Shown here: piece after piece, positions 35,564-45,438 of the stretch
Position numbering within the stretch: position 1 is the first letter of the stretch
Layout of the letters: each line of letters opens with the position of its first letter
Assembly: GCF_029717145.1 (NCBI RefSeq)
Contig: NZ_CP099222.1
Location: 1,674,001 to 1,738,000 of the forward strand
DNA length: 64,000 nt
Direction of reading: 5' to 3'
Source of the DNA: Citrobacter freundii
Lineage (GTDB): Bacteria; Pseudomonadota; Gammaproteobacteria; Enterobacterales; Enterobacteriaceae
Translations under genes and position numbers: made by a program
The notes under the pieces: generated by a model
What the model was told of the DNA's origin: nothing
Seen by the model: only the letters and a program-made list of their open reading frames with translations
Database searches by the model: none

Positions 35564-36510
35564 TGGCGGAACATCAGCGACAGCTGTTCGTGGATAGTGT
35601 CCAGTAATTGATAGCGGCGGCGATATTCCGCCCGCTTCTTACTGGCAATCTCCGACTCGCTTTTTCGTGCCAGCGTGCGTGGAATATGGTAATACCCGCG
35701 GCTGTCGCATTCACCGCCAACCGACGCCCAAAACGCATTATAGTCGGAGAGAATAACCTTATTTTTATCATGGTAACGTGGGCTGCGAAAGATATGCTGT
35801 TCATTGCTGACAGCCATCACGTTTTCTATATTCAACCGTTCGGCTAAACGACAAATCGCTTCCATTACAATCCGTTTTGGGAAAATTCCGTGACAGGACT
35901 TCGTTGCTTTTTGTATTGCTTCGTGAGGCAACAGGCGGCTTCCTCCTTGCAATCCACCAATAAAAACAGTGGCTTTCTCTTCATACTCACAAATGGTAAA
36001 GGTTATTTCCGCCAACGTCTCACCGACACTGTTACGCAAAAGTAGTGTGCTTTCACCTTCTTTATCCAGGGTAATTAATGCCGTTAAAACTAGGGTGAAT
36101 AATTCGCCCTCTTTGCCCTCAATTTGTGCAAGTTGTAACCCTTCAGGGCTTAAATACCCGTTTAATTCTGCAGATGAAAATGAATGGCGGATAAAGTTGT
36201 AGTGAAACCGCACAGCATCCAGCTTCATTTTTCGATCGAGGTTTAATGCAAGATACGGTCGATGAAGACGGACCGGTAGCCGGGGCTGGAGGGTGAGCAG
36301 GCTATCTAATTCCGGCCACTGTGCCAGTTCAGTCATCCATTCACGGGTGAGGTGGGGTATTAGTAAAGAACGCCAGATAAACTTACGGCGAAAACTCCGT
36401 TGATCCCAGCATTGTCCGGGACGTAATTGGCCACGACTTAGGTTGTAAAAAAGGTTAAAGCTGGAGACCGGTTTGCTGGAAAGAAAAGTACTTTTAGTTA
36501 GTTGACTCAT
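35560..36510 (-). CDS. ybjX: YbjX, VirK/DUF535 family protein
   Basis: 316 residues; E. coli YbjX is about 330. The DUF535 domain runs through most of the protein with conserved segments GGLQGG, ATKSCHGIFPKRIVMEAIC and DYNAFWASVGG. Family members (Salmonella VirK and YbjX, Shigella VirK) are PhoPQ-linked and tied to antimicrobial peptide resistance or virulence-factor surface display; the mechanism is unknown. I did not find a convincing PhoP box. Convergent with ybjD. Confidence 0.93.
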   Translation of the reverse strand: MSQLTKSTFLSSKPVSSFNLFYNLSRGQLRPGQCWDQRSFRRKFIWRSLLIPHLTREWMTELAQWPELDSLLTLQPRLPVRLHRPYLALNLDRKMKLDAVRFHYNFIRHSFSSAELNGYLSPEGLQLAQIEGKEGELFTLVLTALITLDKEGESTLLLRNSVGETLAEITFTICEYEEKATVFIGGLQGGSRLLPHEAIQKATKSCHGIFPKRIVMEAICRLAERLNIENVMAVSNEQHIFRSPRYHDKNKVILSDYNAFWASVGGECDSRGYYHIPRTLARKSESEIASKKRAEYRRRYQLLDTIHEQLSLMFRH

Positions 36511-36679
36511 AATATAAATCCGATGGAAGTCTGAGACGTATTTGTAGTAATTTCAGCACAGCGGATCTTAACCATTCATCAATAACTCTGTTATTCTTGG
36601 CGCTTTTCAACGGCTATTTATTTATCGTTGACGTTTAACACTCCACTCTGGTGGACGTTTTGGGGGAATTGGGACATTT

Positions 36680-37795
36680 ATGAAGCTCAAGGGAAAAATC
36701 AAAAAACGCTATTTTATCTTCGCCGTCATCATTATTGTGGCGGTAATTGCACTTTGGCGAATGCTTAATGCGCCATTGCCGCAATATCAAACATTAATTG
36801 TGCGACCCGGCGATCTTCAGCAAAGTGTATTGGCAACCGGGAAGCTGGATGCGCTGCGCAAAGTTGACGTCGGGGCGCAGGTGAGCGGGCAGTTAAAAAC
36901 GCTGTCCGTAGCGATTGGCGATAAAGTTAAAAAAGATCAGCTGCTTGGCGTCATTGATCCTGAGCAGGCGCAAAACCAGATCAAAGAAGTCGAAGCCACG
37001 CTGATGGAATTACGAGCCCAACGTATGCAGGCCGAGGCCGAGTGGAAACTGGCGCGGGTGACGCTTTCTCGCCAGCAACAGCTTGCGAAAACGCAGGCGG
37101 TTTCGCAGCAGGATCTCGATACAGCAGCCACGCAGATGGCGGTCAAACAGGCGCAAATTGGCACCATTGATGCACAAATTAAGCGTAATCAGGCTTCTCT
37201 TGATACGGCAAAAACGAACCTCGACTACACCCGTATTGTGGCGCCAATGGCTGGCGAAGTGACGCAAATTACCACCCTGCAGGGGCAAACCGTGATCGCC
37301 GCCCAGCAGGCACCTAACATTCTTACGCTGGCTGACATGAGCACCATGCTGGTTAAAGCCCAGGTTTCCGAGGCAGATGTCATTCACCTGCATCCGGGGC
37401 AAAAAGCCTGGTTTACCGTGCTGGGCGATCCGCAGACGCGCTACGAAGGTACGCTCAAAGATGTGCTGCCGACGCCTGAGAAAGTGAACGATGCGATTTT
37501 CTACTATGCCCGCTTCGAAGTACCCAACCCGAAAGGGATCCTGCGCCTGGATATGACCGCGCAGGTACATATCCAACTGACGGACGTCAAAAACGTCCTG
37601 ACCATCCCGCTGGCGGCGCTGGGCGAGCCTGTTGGCGACAACCGCTATAACGTCAGGCTGCTGCGCAACGGCGAAACCCGCGAGCGCGAAGTTTCTATCG
37701 GCGCCCGTAACGATACCGATGTGGAAATCGTCAAAGGGCTGGAAGAGGGTGATGAAGTCATCATCAGCGAGGCGAAACCCGGAGCGGCACAATGA
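36680..37795 (+). CDS. macA: Macrolide exporter periplasmic adaptor MacA
   Basis: 371 residues, the E. coli length. An N-terminal membrane anchor ([18 protein letters not shown], ~residues 12-29) is followed by barrel-sandwich halves, a long alpha hairpin (about 95-175) and the beta-barrel and membrane-proximal domains. It links MacB to TolC and stimulates MacB ATPase. The GGGGGAATT ribosome site precedes it. It overlaps macB by 4 nt (ATGA). Confidence 0.96.
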   Translation: MKLKGKIKKRYFIFAVIIIVAVIALWRMLNAPLPQYQTLIVRPGDLQQSVLATGKLDALRKVDVGAQVSGQLKTLSVAIGDKVKKDQLLGVIDPEQAQNQIKEVEATLMELRAQRMQAEAEWKLARVTLSRQQQLAKTQAVSQQDLDTAATQMAVKQAQIGTIDAQIKRNQASLDTAKTNLDYTRIVAPMAGEVTQITTLQGQTVIAAQQAPNILTLADMSTMLVKAQVSEADVIHLHPGQKAWFTVLGDPQTRYEGTLKDVLPTPEKVNDAIFYYARFEVPNPKGILRLDMTAQVHIQLTDVKNVLTIPLAALGEPVGDNRYNVRLLRNGETREREVSIGARNDTDVEIVKGLEEGDEVIISEAKPGAAQ

Positions 37796-39738
37796 CGGCG
37801 TTGCTTGAGCTGAGCCATATCCGCCGCAGCTACCCGTCAGGCGAAGGGCAGGTAGAGGTGCTAAAGGACGTCTCTTTGAGCATCCAGGCGGGTGAAATGG
37901 TGGCGATTGTCGGGGCGTCTGGTTCGGGGAAATCGACGCTGATGAATATCCTCGGCTGTCTGGATAAGCCTTCCAGCGGCACGTATCGGGTTGCGGGGCG
38001 TGACGTCTCCACGCTCGATAGTGATGCGTTAGCGCAACTGCGGCGCGAGCATTTCGGTTTTATTTTTCAGCGCTATCATTTGCTCTCGCATTTAACGGCG
38101 GCGCAAAACGTGGAGGTGCCAGCGGTCTACGCCGGAACCGAACGCAAGCAGCGTCTGGCGCGGGCACACGCGTTACTGCAGCGCCTGGGGTTGGGCGATC
38201 GTGTGGATTATCAACCTTCCCAGCTTTCCGGTGGCCAGCAGCAGCGCGTCAGTATTGCGCGTGCGTTGATGAACGGCGGACAGGTCATTCTCGCAGACGA
38301 ACCTACCGGTGCGCTGGACAGTCATTCCGGCGAAGAGGTGATGGCCATTCTGCATCAGCTGCGCGATCGCGGGCATACGGTGATTATTGTCACCCACGAC
38401 CCGCAGGTTGCGGCGCAGGCTGAACGGGTGATTGAAATTCGTGACGGTGAAATTGTGCGCAATCCACCGTCGCACAAAACAGCCAGCGGACACGGCATAA
38501 CCGAACCTACGGTAACGACGGCATCCGGCTGGAGTCAGTTTGTCAGTGGTTTTCGCGAGGCGCTGACCATGGCCTGGCTGGCCATGGCTGCCAACAAGAT
38601 GCGTACGTTGCTCACTATGCTGGGCATCATTATTGGTATCGCGTCGGTGGTATCGATTGTGGTGGTCGGCGATGCAGCAAAACAGCTGGTACTGGCCGAT
38701 ATTCGCGCTATCGGCACCAACACAATTGATATCTATCCCGGCAAAGATTTTGGTGACGATGACCCGCAATATCAGCAAGCGCTGAAGTATGACGATCTGA
38801 CGGCAATTCAGAAGCAACCGTGGGTCAGCTCCGTGACGCCTGCCGTGTCGAAGAACCTACGGCTGCGTTATGGCAACATCGACGTGGCAGCCAGCGCTAA
38901 TGGTGTGAGCGGCGATTACTTCAATGTCTATGGTATGACGTTCAGTGAGGGAAACACCTTTAACACCGAGCAGTTAAATGGTCGGGCGCAGGTGGTGGTG
39001 CTGGACAGTAACACCCGACGCCAGTTGTTCCCGAATAAAGCGAAGGTGGTGGGTGAGGTCGTGCTGGTCGGCAATATGCCGGCCACCGTGATTGGTGTGG
39101 CGGAAGAGAAGCAGTCGATGTTTGGCAGCAGCAAAATTCTGCGGGTCTGGCTGCCTTACAGCACCATGTCCGGGCGCATTATGGGGCAATCGTGGCTGAA
39201 CTCTATTACCGTTCGCGTGAAGGAAGGTTTTGACAGCACTCAGGCGGAGCAACAGCTTACCCGACTGCTGTCGTTGCGGCATGGTAAAAAAGATTTCTTC
39301 ACCTGGAATATGGATGGCGTTCTGAAAACCGCTGAAAAAACCACGCGCACCTTACAGTTGTTCCTGACGTTGGTGGCGGTCATTTCGCTGGTGGTGGGCG
39401 GGATCGGTGTGATGAATATTATGCTGGTTTCCGTCACCGAACGAACGCGCGAGATTGGCATTCGTATGGCGGTTGGCGCGCGCGCCAGTGATGTACTGCA
39501 GCAGTTTTTGATTGAAGCGGTGCTGGTGTGTCTCGTTGGTGGGGCGCTCGGTATCAGTTTATCGATGCTGATTGCTTTCACGCTACAGCTTTTCCTGCCC
39601 GGTTGGGAAATCGGATTCTCACCTTTCGCCCTGTTGACGGCTTTCTTGTGTTCAACGGCGACCGGGATTTTGTTCGGCTGGCTCCCGGCGCGCAACGCGG
39701 CAAGGCTGGACCCGGTGGATGCCCTGGCGCGGGAATAA
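37792..39738 (+). CDS. macB: Macrolide ABC exporter MacB
   Basis: 648 residues, the E. coli length. The N-terminal ATPase has Walker [10 protein letters not shown] near 42, signature LSGGQQQR and Walker [13 protein letters not shown]. Four membrane helices follow: one at about 275-295, a large periplasmic domain (~300-520), then three near the C-terminus (from [17 protein letters not shown]). With MacA and TolC it forms a tripartite mechanotransmission pump exporting macrolides, enterotoxin STII and other substrates. Confidence 0.97.
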   Translation: MTALLELSHIRRSYPSGEGQVEVLKDVSLSIQAGEMVAIVGASGSGKSTLMNILGCLDKPSSGTYRVAGRDVSTLDSDALAQLRREHFGFIFQRYHLLSHLTAAQNVEVPAVYAGTERKQRLARAHALLQRLGLGDRVDYQPSQLSGGQQQRVSIARALMNGGQVILADEPTGALDSHSGEEVMAILHQLRDRGHTVIIVTHDPQVAAQAERVIEIRDGEIVRNPPSHKTASGHGITEPTVTTASGWSQFVSGFREALTMAWLAMAANKMRTLLTMLGIIIGIASVVSIVVVGDAAKQLVLADIRAIGTNTIDIYPGKDFGDDDPQYQQALKYDDLTAIQKQPWVSSVTPAVSKNLRLRYGNIDVAASANGVSGDYFNVYGMTFSEGNTFNTEQLNGRAQVVVLDSNTRRQLFPNKAKVVGEVVLVGNMPATVIGVAEEKQSMFGSSKILRVWLPYSTMSGRIMGQSWLNSITVRVKEGFDSTQAEQQLTRLLSLRHGKKDFFTWNMDGVLKTAEKTTRTLQLFLTLVAVISLVVGGIGVMNIMLVSVTERTREIGIRMAVGARASDVLQQFLIEAVLVCLVGGALGISLSMLIAFTLQLFLPGWEIGFSPFALLTAFLCSTATGILFGWLPARNAARLDPVDALARE

Positions 39739-39761
39739 CGTGTTGTATTGAAAAAGAAATA

Positions 39762-39790
39762 AAAATGCCAGCTCTGGGGGCTGGCATTTT
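39762..39790. terminator. Bidirectional terminator between macB and cspD
   Basis: AAAATGCCAGC (39762-39772) and GCTGGCATTTT (39780-39790) form an 11-bp perfect stem with A and T tracts, serving the convergent macAB and cspD. Confidence 0.92.
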
Positions 39791-39822
39791 GTCTGCAGGA
39801 TGTACACAATGAGACAGAAGAG

Positions 39823-40047
39823 CTATGCGACAGCTTCTGCTTCAAGTACGGGCACAATAAGACTGGCGTGATTGCCTTTTGGACCCTGGTGGACATCAAA
39901 CTGGACAGATTGTCCGGCTTTTAGCGTTCTGTAACCATCCATCTGAATGGTGGAGTAATGAGCGAAGATATCTTCGCCGCCGCCTTCAGGGCAGATGAAA
40001 CCGAACCCTTTGGCATTGTTGAACCACTTAACAGTACCCGTTTCCAT
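39823..40047 (-). CDS. cspD: Cold-shock-like protein CspD
   Basis: 74 residues starting METGTVKWFNN, the E. coli length; the open frame extends far upstream without support. It has a single cold-shock domain with KGFGFI and IFAHYSTI RNA/DNA-binding motifs and a CspD-type acidic tail. CspD is made in stationary phase rather than on cold shock and inhibits replication as a dimer. Divergent from clpSA. Confidence 0.96.
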   Translation of the reverse strand: METGTVKWFNNAKGFGFICPEGGGEDIFAHYSTIQMDGYRTLKAGQSVQFDVHQGPKGNHASLIVPVLEAEAVA

Positions 40048-40369
40048 ACTTCGACATCCTTCGTAAATCTTATATAAGTAAGATGGAATGAACCGGTGGC
40101 GGAGTGGGGGCTGTTCAAAACCTCGCCAACTCTCGAGACTACAATTTAGAGAAATCAGGCGGGGCGTCAAGCGCCAGACGGGCGGAATCGGGTAAAAATG
40201 CATCAAAATTTGAAGCAGTTAACGCTATTGTCGGATATGTGACAGATGTCGCGGATGACACTGATAGATGATAGTTATCTAATAATTGAGGTAGATTGAT
40301 TGTGCGCATAGGCTCTTGTCAGCGGCAAGTTATTCTGCCGGTAACCGTAACTGAAGATGACGACTGACA
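40048..40369. other. Divergent promoter region of cspD and clpS
   Basis: 322 nt between divergent cspD and clpS. It must contain both promoters; I see no clear operator, RNA gene or repeat beyond short dyads of doubtful value near 40268-40280. Confidence 0.55.
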
Positions 40370-40690
40370 ATGGGTAAGACGAACGACTGGCTGGATTTCG
40401 ATCTGCTGGCGGAAGATAAATTGCGCGACGCGCTAAAACCGCCATCTATGTATAAAGTGATATTAGTCAATGATGATTACACTCCGATGGAGTTTGTTAT
40501 TGACGTGTTACAAAAATTCTTTTCTTATGATGTAGAACGTGCAACGCAACTGATGCTTGCTGTTCACTATCAAGGTAAGGCTATTTGCGGCGTATTTACC
40601 GCCGAAGTGGCTGAGACCAAAGTGGCGATGGTGAACAAATATGCGAGGGAGAACGAGCATCCGTTGCTATGTACGCTGGAAAAAGCCTGA
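40370..40690 (+). CDS. clpS: ClpA adaptor ClpS
   Basis: 106 residues, the E. coli length. Recognises N-degrons and delivers them to ClpAP. The flexible N-terminus (~1-25) is followed by the alpha/beta core, with the substrate-pocket residues in [19 protein letters not shown] (N34, D35, M40) and a conserved histidine in [11 protein letters not shown]. Lies 29 nt before clpA. Confidence 0.98.
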   Translation: MGKTNDWLDFDLLAEDKLRDALKPPSMYKVILVNDDYTPMEFVIDVLQKFFSYDVERATQLMLAVHYQGKAICGVFTAEVAETKVAMVNKYARENEHPLLCTLEKA

Positions 40691-40719
40691 ATCAGGCATA
40701 AACATTGGGGGAGGTGCCT

Positions 40720-42996
40720 ATGCTCAATCAAGAACTGGAACTCAGTTTAAACATGGCTTTCGCCAGAGCGCGCGAGCACCGACATGAGTTTATGACCGTC
40801 GAGCACTTGTTACTGGCGTTGCTCAGTAACCCATCGGCCCGCGAAGCGCTGGAAGCGTGTTCTGTGGACCTGGTGGCGCTCCGTCAGGAACTCGAAGCCT
40901 TCATTGAACAAACCACTCCCGTATTGCCTGAGAGCGAAGAAGAGCGCGACACGCAGCCGACGTTGAGTTTTCAGCGTGTGCTGCAACGCGCGGTCTTCCA
41001 TGTTCAGTCCTCGGGGCGTAATGAAGTGACGGGCGCCAATGTACTGGTTGCCATCTTCAGCGAGCAGGAATCCCAGGCGGCCTATCTGCTGCGCAAGCAT
41101 GAAGTTAGCCGACTGGACGTGGTGAATTTTATTTCTCATGGCACGCGCAAAGACGAACCGAGTCAGTCTGCTGACTCCGGTAATCAGCCAAATAACGAAG
41201 AGCAAGCTGGCGGGGAGGATCGTATGGAGAACTTCACCACTAACCTTAACCAGCTCGCTCGCGTGGGTGGGATTGACCCGCTCATTGGCCGCGAAAAAGA
41301 GCTGGAGCGGGCTATTCAGGTACTGTGCCGTCGTCGTAAAAACAACCCGCTGCTGGTCGGTGAGTCTGGCGTCGGTAAAACCGCGATTGCCGAAGGTCTG
41401 GCCTGGCGTATTGTCCAGGGCGATGTGCCGGAAGTGATGGCCGACTGCACGCTTTACTCCTTGGATATCGGTTCGCTGCTGGCGGGCACCAAATACCGCG
41501 GGGATTTCGAAAAACGCTTTAAAGCGCTGCTGAAACAGCTGGAACAGGATACCAACAGCATTCTGTTTATCGATGAGATCCACACCATTATCGGTGCGGG
41601 TGCGGCATCGGGCGGCCAGGTGGATGCTGCAAACCTGATCAAACCGCTGCTCTCAAGCGGTAAGATCCGCGTGATTGGCTCAACCACTTACCAGGAGTTC
41701 AGTAACATTTTCGAGAAAGACCGTGCGTTAGCGCGTCGCTTCCAGAAAATTGATATTACGGAACCGTCGGTGGAAGAGACCGTGCAGATCATCAACGGGC
41801 TGAAACCGAAATACGAAGCGCACCATGACGTTCGCTACACCGCCAAAGCGGTACGTGCGGCGGTGGAACTGGCGGTGAAATACATCAACGATCGTCACCT
41901 GCCGGATAAAGCGATTGACGTGATCGATGAAGCGGGCGCGCGTGCGCGTCTGATGCCGATCAGTAAGCGTAAGAAAACCGTCAACGTGGCGGATATCGAG
42001 TCCGTGGTAGCCCGCATAGCGCGGATCCCGGAGAAGAGCGTGTCGCAAAGCGATCGCGATACGCTGAAGAATCTGGGTAACCGTCTGAAGATGCTGGTAT
42101 TCGGACAGGATAAAGCCATTGAGGCGCTGACCGAAGCCATCAAGATGAGCCGTGCTGGTCTGGGCCACGAGCACAAACCTGTGGGCTCGTTCCTGTTTGC
42201 CGGTCCGACCGGTGTCGGGAAAACCGAAGTGACGGTGCAGTTGTCTAAAGCGCTGGGCATTGAACTGCTGCGTTTTGATATGTCTGAGTATATGGAACGC
42301 CACACCGTCAGCCGTCTGATTGGTGCGCCTCCGGGATATGTCGGCTATGACCAGGGTGGTTTGCTGACCGATGCGGTCATTAAGCATCCGCACGCGGTGC
42401 TGCTGCTGGATGAAATTGAGAAAGCGCACCCGGATGTCTTCAACCTGCTGCTGCAGGTGATGGACAACGGTACGCTGACCGACAATAACGGGCGCAAAGC
42501 GGATTTCCGCAACGTGGTGCTGGTGATGACCACCAACGCCGGGGTGCGTGAAACCGAACGTAAATCGATTGGCCTTATTCATCAGGACAACAGTACTGAT
42601 GCGATGGGGGAAATCAAAAAAGTATTTACGCCGGAATTCCGTAACCGTCTCGACAACATTATCTGGTTCGATCACCTCTCTACCGAGGTAATCCATCAGG
42701 TGGTCGATAAATTTATTGTTGAGCTTCAGGTGCAGTTGGATCAGAAAGGCGTCTCTCTGGAAGTGAGTCAGGAAGCGCGTGACTGGCTGGCAGAGAAAGG
42801 CTATGACCGTGCAATGGGCGCACGTCCGATGACGCGTGTAGTCCAGGATAACCTGAAGAAACCACTGGCCAACGAACTGTTGTTCGGTTCGCTGGTTGAC
42901 GGCGGACAGGTGACCGTAGCGCTGGATAAAGAGAAAAATGAGCTGACCTATGGCTTCCAGAGTGCACAAAAGCACAAGCCAGAAGCCGCACATTAA
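40720..42996 (+). CDS. clpA: ATP-dependent Clp protease ATPase subunit ClpA
   Basis: 758 residues from [11 protein letters not shown], the E. coli length; a TTG five codons earlier is open but the GGGGGAGG ribosome site fits 40720. The N-domain (~1-140) binds ClpS. D1 has Walker A GESGVGKT and D2 has GPTGVGKTE. The IGL loop (KSIGLIHQ) docks on ClpP, which is encoded elsewhere. ClpA unfolds substrates for ClpP. In E. coli serW and infA follow; here CyaR follows instead, after a terminator. Confidence 0.98.
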   Translation: MLNQELELSLNMAFARAREHRHEFMTVEHLLLALLSNPSAREALEACSVDLVALRQELEAFIEQTTPVLPESEEERDTQPTLSFQRVLQRAVFHVQSSGRNEVTGANVLVAIFSEQESQAAYLLRKHEVSRLDVVNFISHGTRKDEPSQSADSGNQPNNEEQAGGEDRMENFTTNLNQLARVGGIDPLIGREKELERAIQVLCRRRKNNPLLVGESGVGKTAIAEGLAWRIVQGDVPEVMADCTLYSLDIGSLLAGTKYRGDFEKRFKALLKQLEQDTNSILFIDEIHTIIGAGAASGGQVDAANLIKPLLSSGKIRVIGSTTYQEFSNIFEKDRALARRFQKIDITEPSVEETVQIINGLKPKYEAHHDVRYTAKAVRAAVELAVKYINDRHLPDKAIDVIDEAGARARLMPISKRKKTVNVADIESVVARIARIPEKSVSQSDRDTLKNLGNRLKMLVFGQDKAIEALTEAIKMSRAGLGHEHKPVGSFLFAGPTGVGKTEVTVQLSKALGIELLRFDMSEYMERHTVSRLIGAPPGYVGYDQGGLLTDAVIKHPHAVLLLDEIEKAHPDVFNLLLQVMDNGTLTDNNGRKADFRNVVLVMTTNAGVRETERKSIGLIHQDNSTDAMGEIKKVFTPEFRNRLDNIIWFDHLSTEVIHQVVDKFIVELQVQLDQKGVSLEVSQEARDWLAEKGYDRAMGARPMTRVVQDNLKKPLANELLFGSLVDGGQVTVALDKEKNELTYGFQSAQKHKPEAAH

Positions 42997-43014
42997 TCTT
43001 CTATCGCTTCACAG

Positions 43015-43040
43015 ACCGGGCGTAATGCCCGGTTTTTTTT
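43015..43040 (+). terminator. Rho-independent terminator after clpA
   Basis: ACCGGGC, loop GTAAT, GCCCGGT and T8. It lies 18 nt past the clpA stop and marks the last base of clpA-linked sequence before the CyaR locus. Confidence 0.93.
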
Positions 43041-43071
43041 CGCCTGGTTTTCGGAAAGGTAGATTACACGC

Positions 43072-43157
43072 AAAAAATAAGCCTGCGTAAGGGAGATTAC
43101 GCAGGCTAAGGAGGTGGTTCCTGGTACAGCTAGCATTTATGGGTTATGTTTTTCAGC
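43072..43157 (-). ncRNA. cyaR: CyaR sRNA (RyeE)
   Basis: Read on the minus strand the RNA begins GCTGAAAAACATAACCCATA and ends with the stem GCCTGCGTAA/TTACGCAGGC and T6, giving 86 nt. It matches the E. coli CyaR sequence I recall almost throughout. The loop region AACCACCTCCTTAG is the conserved target-pairing site. CyaR is an Hfq-dependent repressor of ompX, nadE, luxS and others and is activated by CRP. It sits downstream of yegQ on the same strand, as in E. coli. Confidence 0.96.
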
Positions 43158-43164
43158 GAAACGG

Positions 43165-43211
43165 ATAATACCCTTATTGAACGAAGCGGTATGTGATCGA
43201 TTTCTAAGAAT
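43165..43211 (-). promoter_or_regulatory. cyaR promoter with CRP site
   Basis: On the minus strand a -10 hexamer TATTAT lies 7 nt before the first CyaR base (43165-43170), and a CRP half-site TGTGA (43192-43196, plus strand) sits in a 22-bp window centred near -43, the class II position. CRP activation of cyaR is known in E. coli and Salmonella. Only one CRP half-site is well conserved. Confidence 0.7.
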
Positions 43212-43242
43212 CTTCCGAACGCTGAAAAATAACCGTAACTAA

Positions 43243-44604
43243 CTACTTTTCATGCGGGTTGCGCGTGGACTCACCGGCAAAATTACGCATTAACAATGCA
43301 TAATTCAGATCGATATCTTCCGGGACCGGCATCCAGACGGTGTAACCGTCGCCCGGCGCCACAGGCATCGCTTCGCCTTTGGCATTTTCCATCTGCTCGA
43401 GCGTGAAATTGACGTTGCCCTGCGGGGTCATCAGCTCCAGGCTATCGCCGACGGTGAATTTATTTTTCACGATAACCGCAGCCAGTTCACCTTTACGCTC
43501 ACCGGTGAATTCACCGACAAACTGCTGGCGTTCGGAAACGGAGAAACCATATTCGTAGTTCTGATAGTCGTCATGCGTATGGCGACGCAGGAAACCTTCG
43601 GTATAACCGCGATGCGCCAGGCCTTCCAGCGTTTCCAGCAGCTGCGGGTCGAACGGTTTACCGGCTGCGGCATCGTCAATTGCTTTACGATACACCTGCG
43701 CGGTACGTGCGCAGTAGTAATAAGACTTGGTGCGACCTTCGATTTTCAGAGAGTGCACACCCATTTGGGTCAGGCGCTCAACGTGGGCAATGGCGCGTAA
43801 ATCTTTGGAGTTCATGATGTAGGTGCCGTGTTCGTCTTCGAACGCGGTCATGTACTCGCCCGGACGCTGGGCTTCTTCGAGCATAAACACTTTGTCCGTT
43901 GGCGCGCCAATACCCAGCGTCGGCTCAACGTTTTGTACCGGGATAGGCTCGTACTTGTGCACGATGTTACCCACCACATCTTCTTTGCCTTCCTGCACGT
44001 TGTATTCCCAGCGGCAGGCATTGGTGCAGGTTCCCTGGTTCGGGTCACGCTTGTTGATGTAACCGGAGAGCAGGCAGCGGCCGGAGTAGGCCATGCACAG
44101 TGCGCCGTGAACGAAGATTTCAAGCTCCATATCCGGCACCTGGGTGCGGATCTCTTCGATTTCTTCCAGTGACAGTTCACGGGACAGGATCACGCGGGTC
44201 AGCCCCATCTGTTTCCAGAATTTTACCGTCGCCCAGTTTACGGCGTTCGCTTGTACTGACAGGTGAATATCCATGTCCGGGAAGTTTTCGCGCACCAACA
44301 TAATCAGACCTGGATCGGACATGATTAATGCATCCGGCCCCATTTCCACCACCGGCTTCAGGTCACGAATGAAGGTTTTCAACTTGGCGTTGTGTGGCGC
44401 AATATTGACCACTACATAGAATTTTTTACCCAGTTCATGGGCTTCATTGATGCCGAGCTGTAAGTTTTCGTGGTTGAATTCGTTGTTGCGTACGCGCAGG
44501 GAGTAACGTGGTTGGCCCGCGTAGACGGCATCTGCGCCATAGGCAAAAGCGTAACGCATGTTCTTCAGCGTTCCCGCCGGGGAAAGGAGTTCCGGTTTAA
44601 ACAT
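43243..44604 (-). CDS. trhP: tRNA 5-hydroxyuridine modification protein TrhP (YegQ)
   Basis: 453 residues, the E. coli YegQ length. U32-family protein: an N-terminal TIM-barrel-like domain (ELLSPAGTLKNMRYAFAYGADAVYAG) carrying the family signature with EIFVHGALCMAYSGRC near residue 165 and further cysteines in CTNACRWEY, likely Fe-S ligands. TrhP acts with prephenate in anaerobic-type hydroxylation of U34 in several tRNAs. Immediately upstream of cyaR, as in E. coli. Confidence 0.96.
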   Translation of the reverse strand: MFKPELLSPAGTLKNMRYAFAYGADAVYAGQPRYSLRVRNNEFNHENLQLGINEAHELGKKFYVVVNIAPHNAKLKTFIRDLKPVVEMGPDALIMSDPGLIMLVRENFPDMDIHLSVQANAVNWATVKFWKQMGLTRVILSRELSLEEIEEIRTQVPDMELEIFVHGALCMAYSGRCLLSGYINKRDPNQGTCTNACRWEYNVQEGKEDVVGNIVHKYEPIPVQNVEPTLGIGAPTDKVFMLEEAQRPGEYMTAFEDEHGTYIMNSKDLRAIAHVERLTQMGVHSLKIEGRTKSYYYCARTAQVYRKAIDDAAAGKPFDPQLLETLEGLAHRGYTEGFLRRHTHDDYQNYEYGFSVSERQQFVGEFTGERKGELAAVIVKNKFTVGDSLELMTPQGNVNFTLEQMENAKGEAMPVAPGDGYTVWMPVPEDIDLNYALLMRNFAGESTRNPHEK

Positions 44605-44635
44605 AATTTTCTCGTTCTGATGACAGGTCAGACTC

Positions 44636-44652
44636 GCCTCACTCGGTGAGGC
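44636..44652 (-). other. Small hairpin in the yegQ leader
   Basis: GCCTCAC, TCG, GTGAGGC forms a perfect 7-bp stem with a triloop, 32 nt upstream of the trhP start codon. It is likely part of the 5' leader; no function is known to me. Confidence 0.4.
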
Positions 44653-44724
44653 GGCTAGGGGAGTGCCCCCATATTAAGGGCGGGCATTGTAGCGCTGCGC
44701 AAGGAGACAGTAAACCTTGCGGGT

Positions 44725-45438
44725 TCAATCAACCCGCAGATAGTGCCCGTCGGCGCGCACGTACATACCGAAGCCGCAGTTTTGCGGATCGTCGGTACTG
44801 GCGTCGATGCCTTCAGGTGTGACCGTCAGCGAGATATCGCAGTGGATGTAGTCACTCTCTCTGAGTGCAATCACGCCTTTATTGTTTTTCAGCGTGACCA
44901 GTTCTGAGAATTCACCGATGTTTGGTCCGTAATAGAGGGCCATCATGCCGAAATAATACCCTTGGAAATCAACCTGAAAGTCTGATTTTTTCTCTGTAGG
45001 TTTAACAATCAGCGTTTCCCAGGTTGCCAGACCGGCGTAGTTCCAGTACTCCCCAGCAGGGGAGTCGCTTTTAGGCAATGCGGCTAACTTCTCTTTGATA
45101 AGCCCCAGGTTGTAGATTGATTTGGCATCGTTGGGATTAATGGTCAGCCAGGCTTGCGCTTTGCGCCATTCACCCTGACGCATCCAGGTTAGCGCCACGT
45201 TGTTATAGGCCGTCGCCACGGTTTTATCATCAAGCCGACAACCTTCGCTCCAGGTCACCTGTTTTTCAAAGGCTTCACGCGCTTTGGCATAGTTCCTGGC
45301 TTTATAGAACTGCTCACCCTGGCTGGCGTAGGTAGGGACTTTCGCGCAGTCGGCTTGCAACTGCTGCTCGGTGATTTCTGCTCTGGCAGGCGTGTAAAGC
45401 AGCAACAGAGGGAAGAAGGTGAGTAATATTAAGCGCAT
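44725..45438 (-). CDS. Exported tetratricopeptide-type protein, unknown function
   Basis: 237 residues from MRLILLTFFP. The stop TAA and start ATG of the two genes overlap as TAATG, favouring this start over one 4 codons earlier. The signal peptide is about 20 residues (TPARA-EI). Residues ~25-110 look like TPR helices: GEQFYKARNYAKAREAFEKQ, then NNVALTWMRQGEWRKAQAWL and KSIYNLGLIKEKLA. The C-terminal ~110 residues hold beta-type sequence with a late cysteine pair (IHCDIS, NCGFGMYV). Probably periplasmic. Cotranscribed after the DUF4034 gene. I do not recognise an E. coli orthologue; yegP occupies this place there. Confidence 0.7.
   Translation of the reverse strand: MRLILLTFFPLLLLYTPARAEITEQQLQADCAKVPTYASQGEQFYKARNYAKAREAFEKQVTWSEGCRLDDKTVATAYNNVALTWMRQGEWRKAQAWLTINPNDAKSIYNLGLIKEKLAALPKSDSPAGEYWNYAGLATWETLIVKPTEKKSDFQVDFQGYYFGMMALYYGPNIGEFSELVTLKNNKGVIALRESDYIHCDISLTVTPEGIDASTDDPQNCGFGMYVRADGHYLRVD

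Noticed and set aside
36511-36679. PhoP box upstream of ybjX or macA
   Set aside because: PhoP control is expected from relatives, but no pair of (T/G)GTTTA repeats with 5-nt spacing was found.
41728-42993. Long open frame (421 codons) antisense to clpA
   Set aside because: It is a codon-bias shadow of clpA: no ribosome site, no recognisable family, and complete overlap with a highly conserved gene.
43041-43071. serW tRNA expected downstream of clpA
   Set aside because: No tRNA cloverleaf fits in the 31 nt between the clpA terminator and CyaR; it is absent here.
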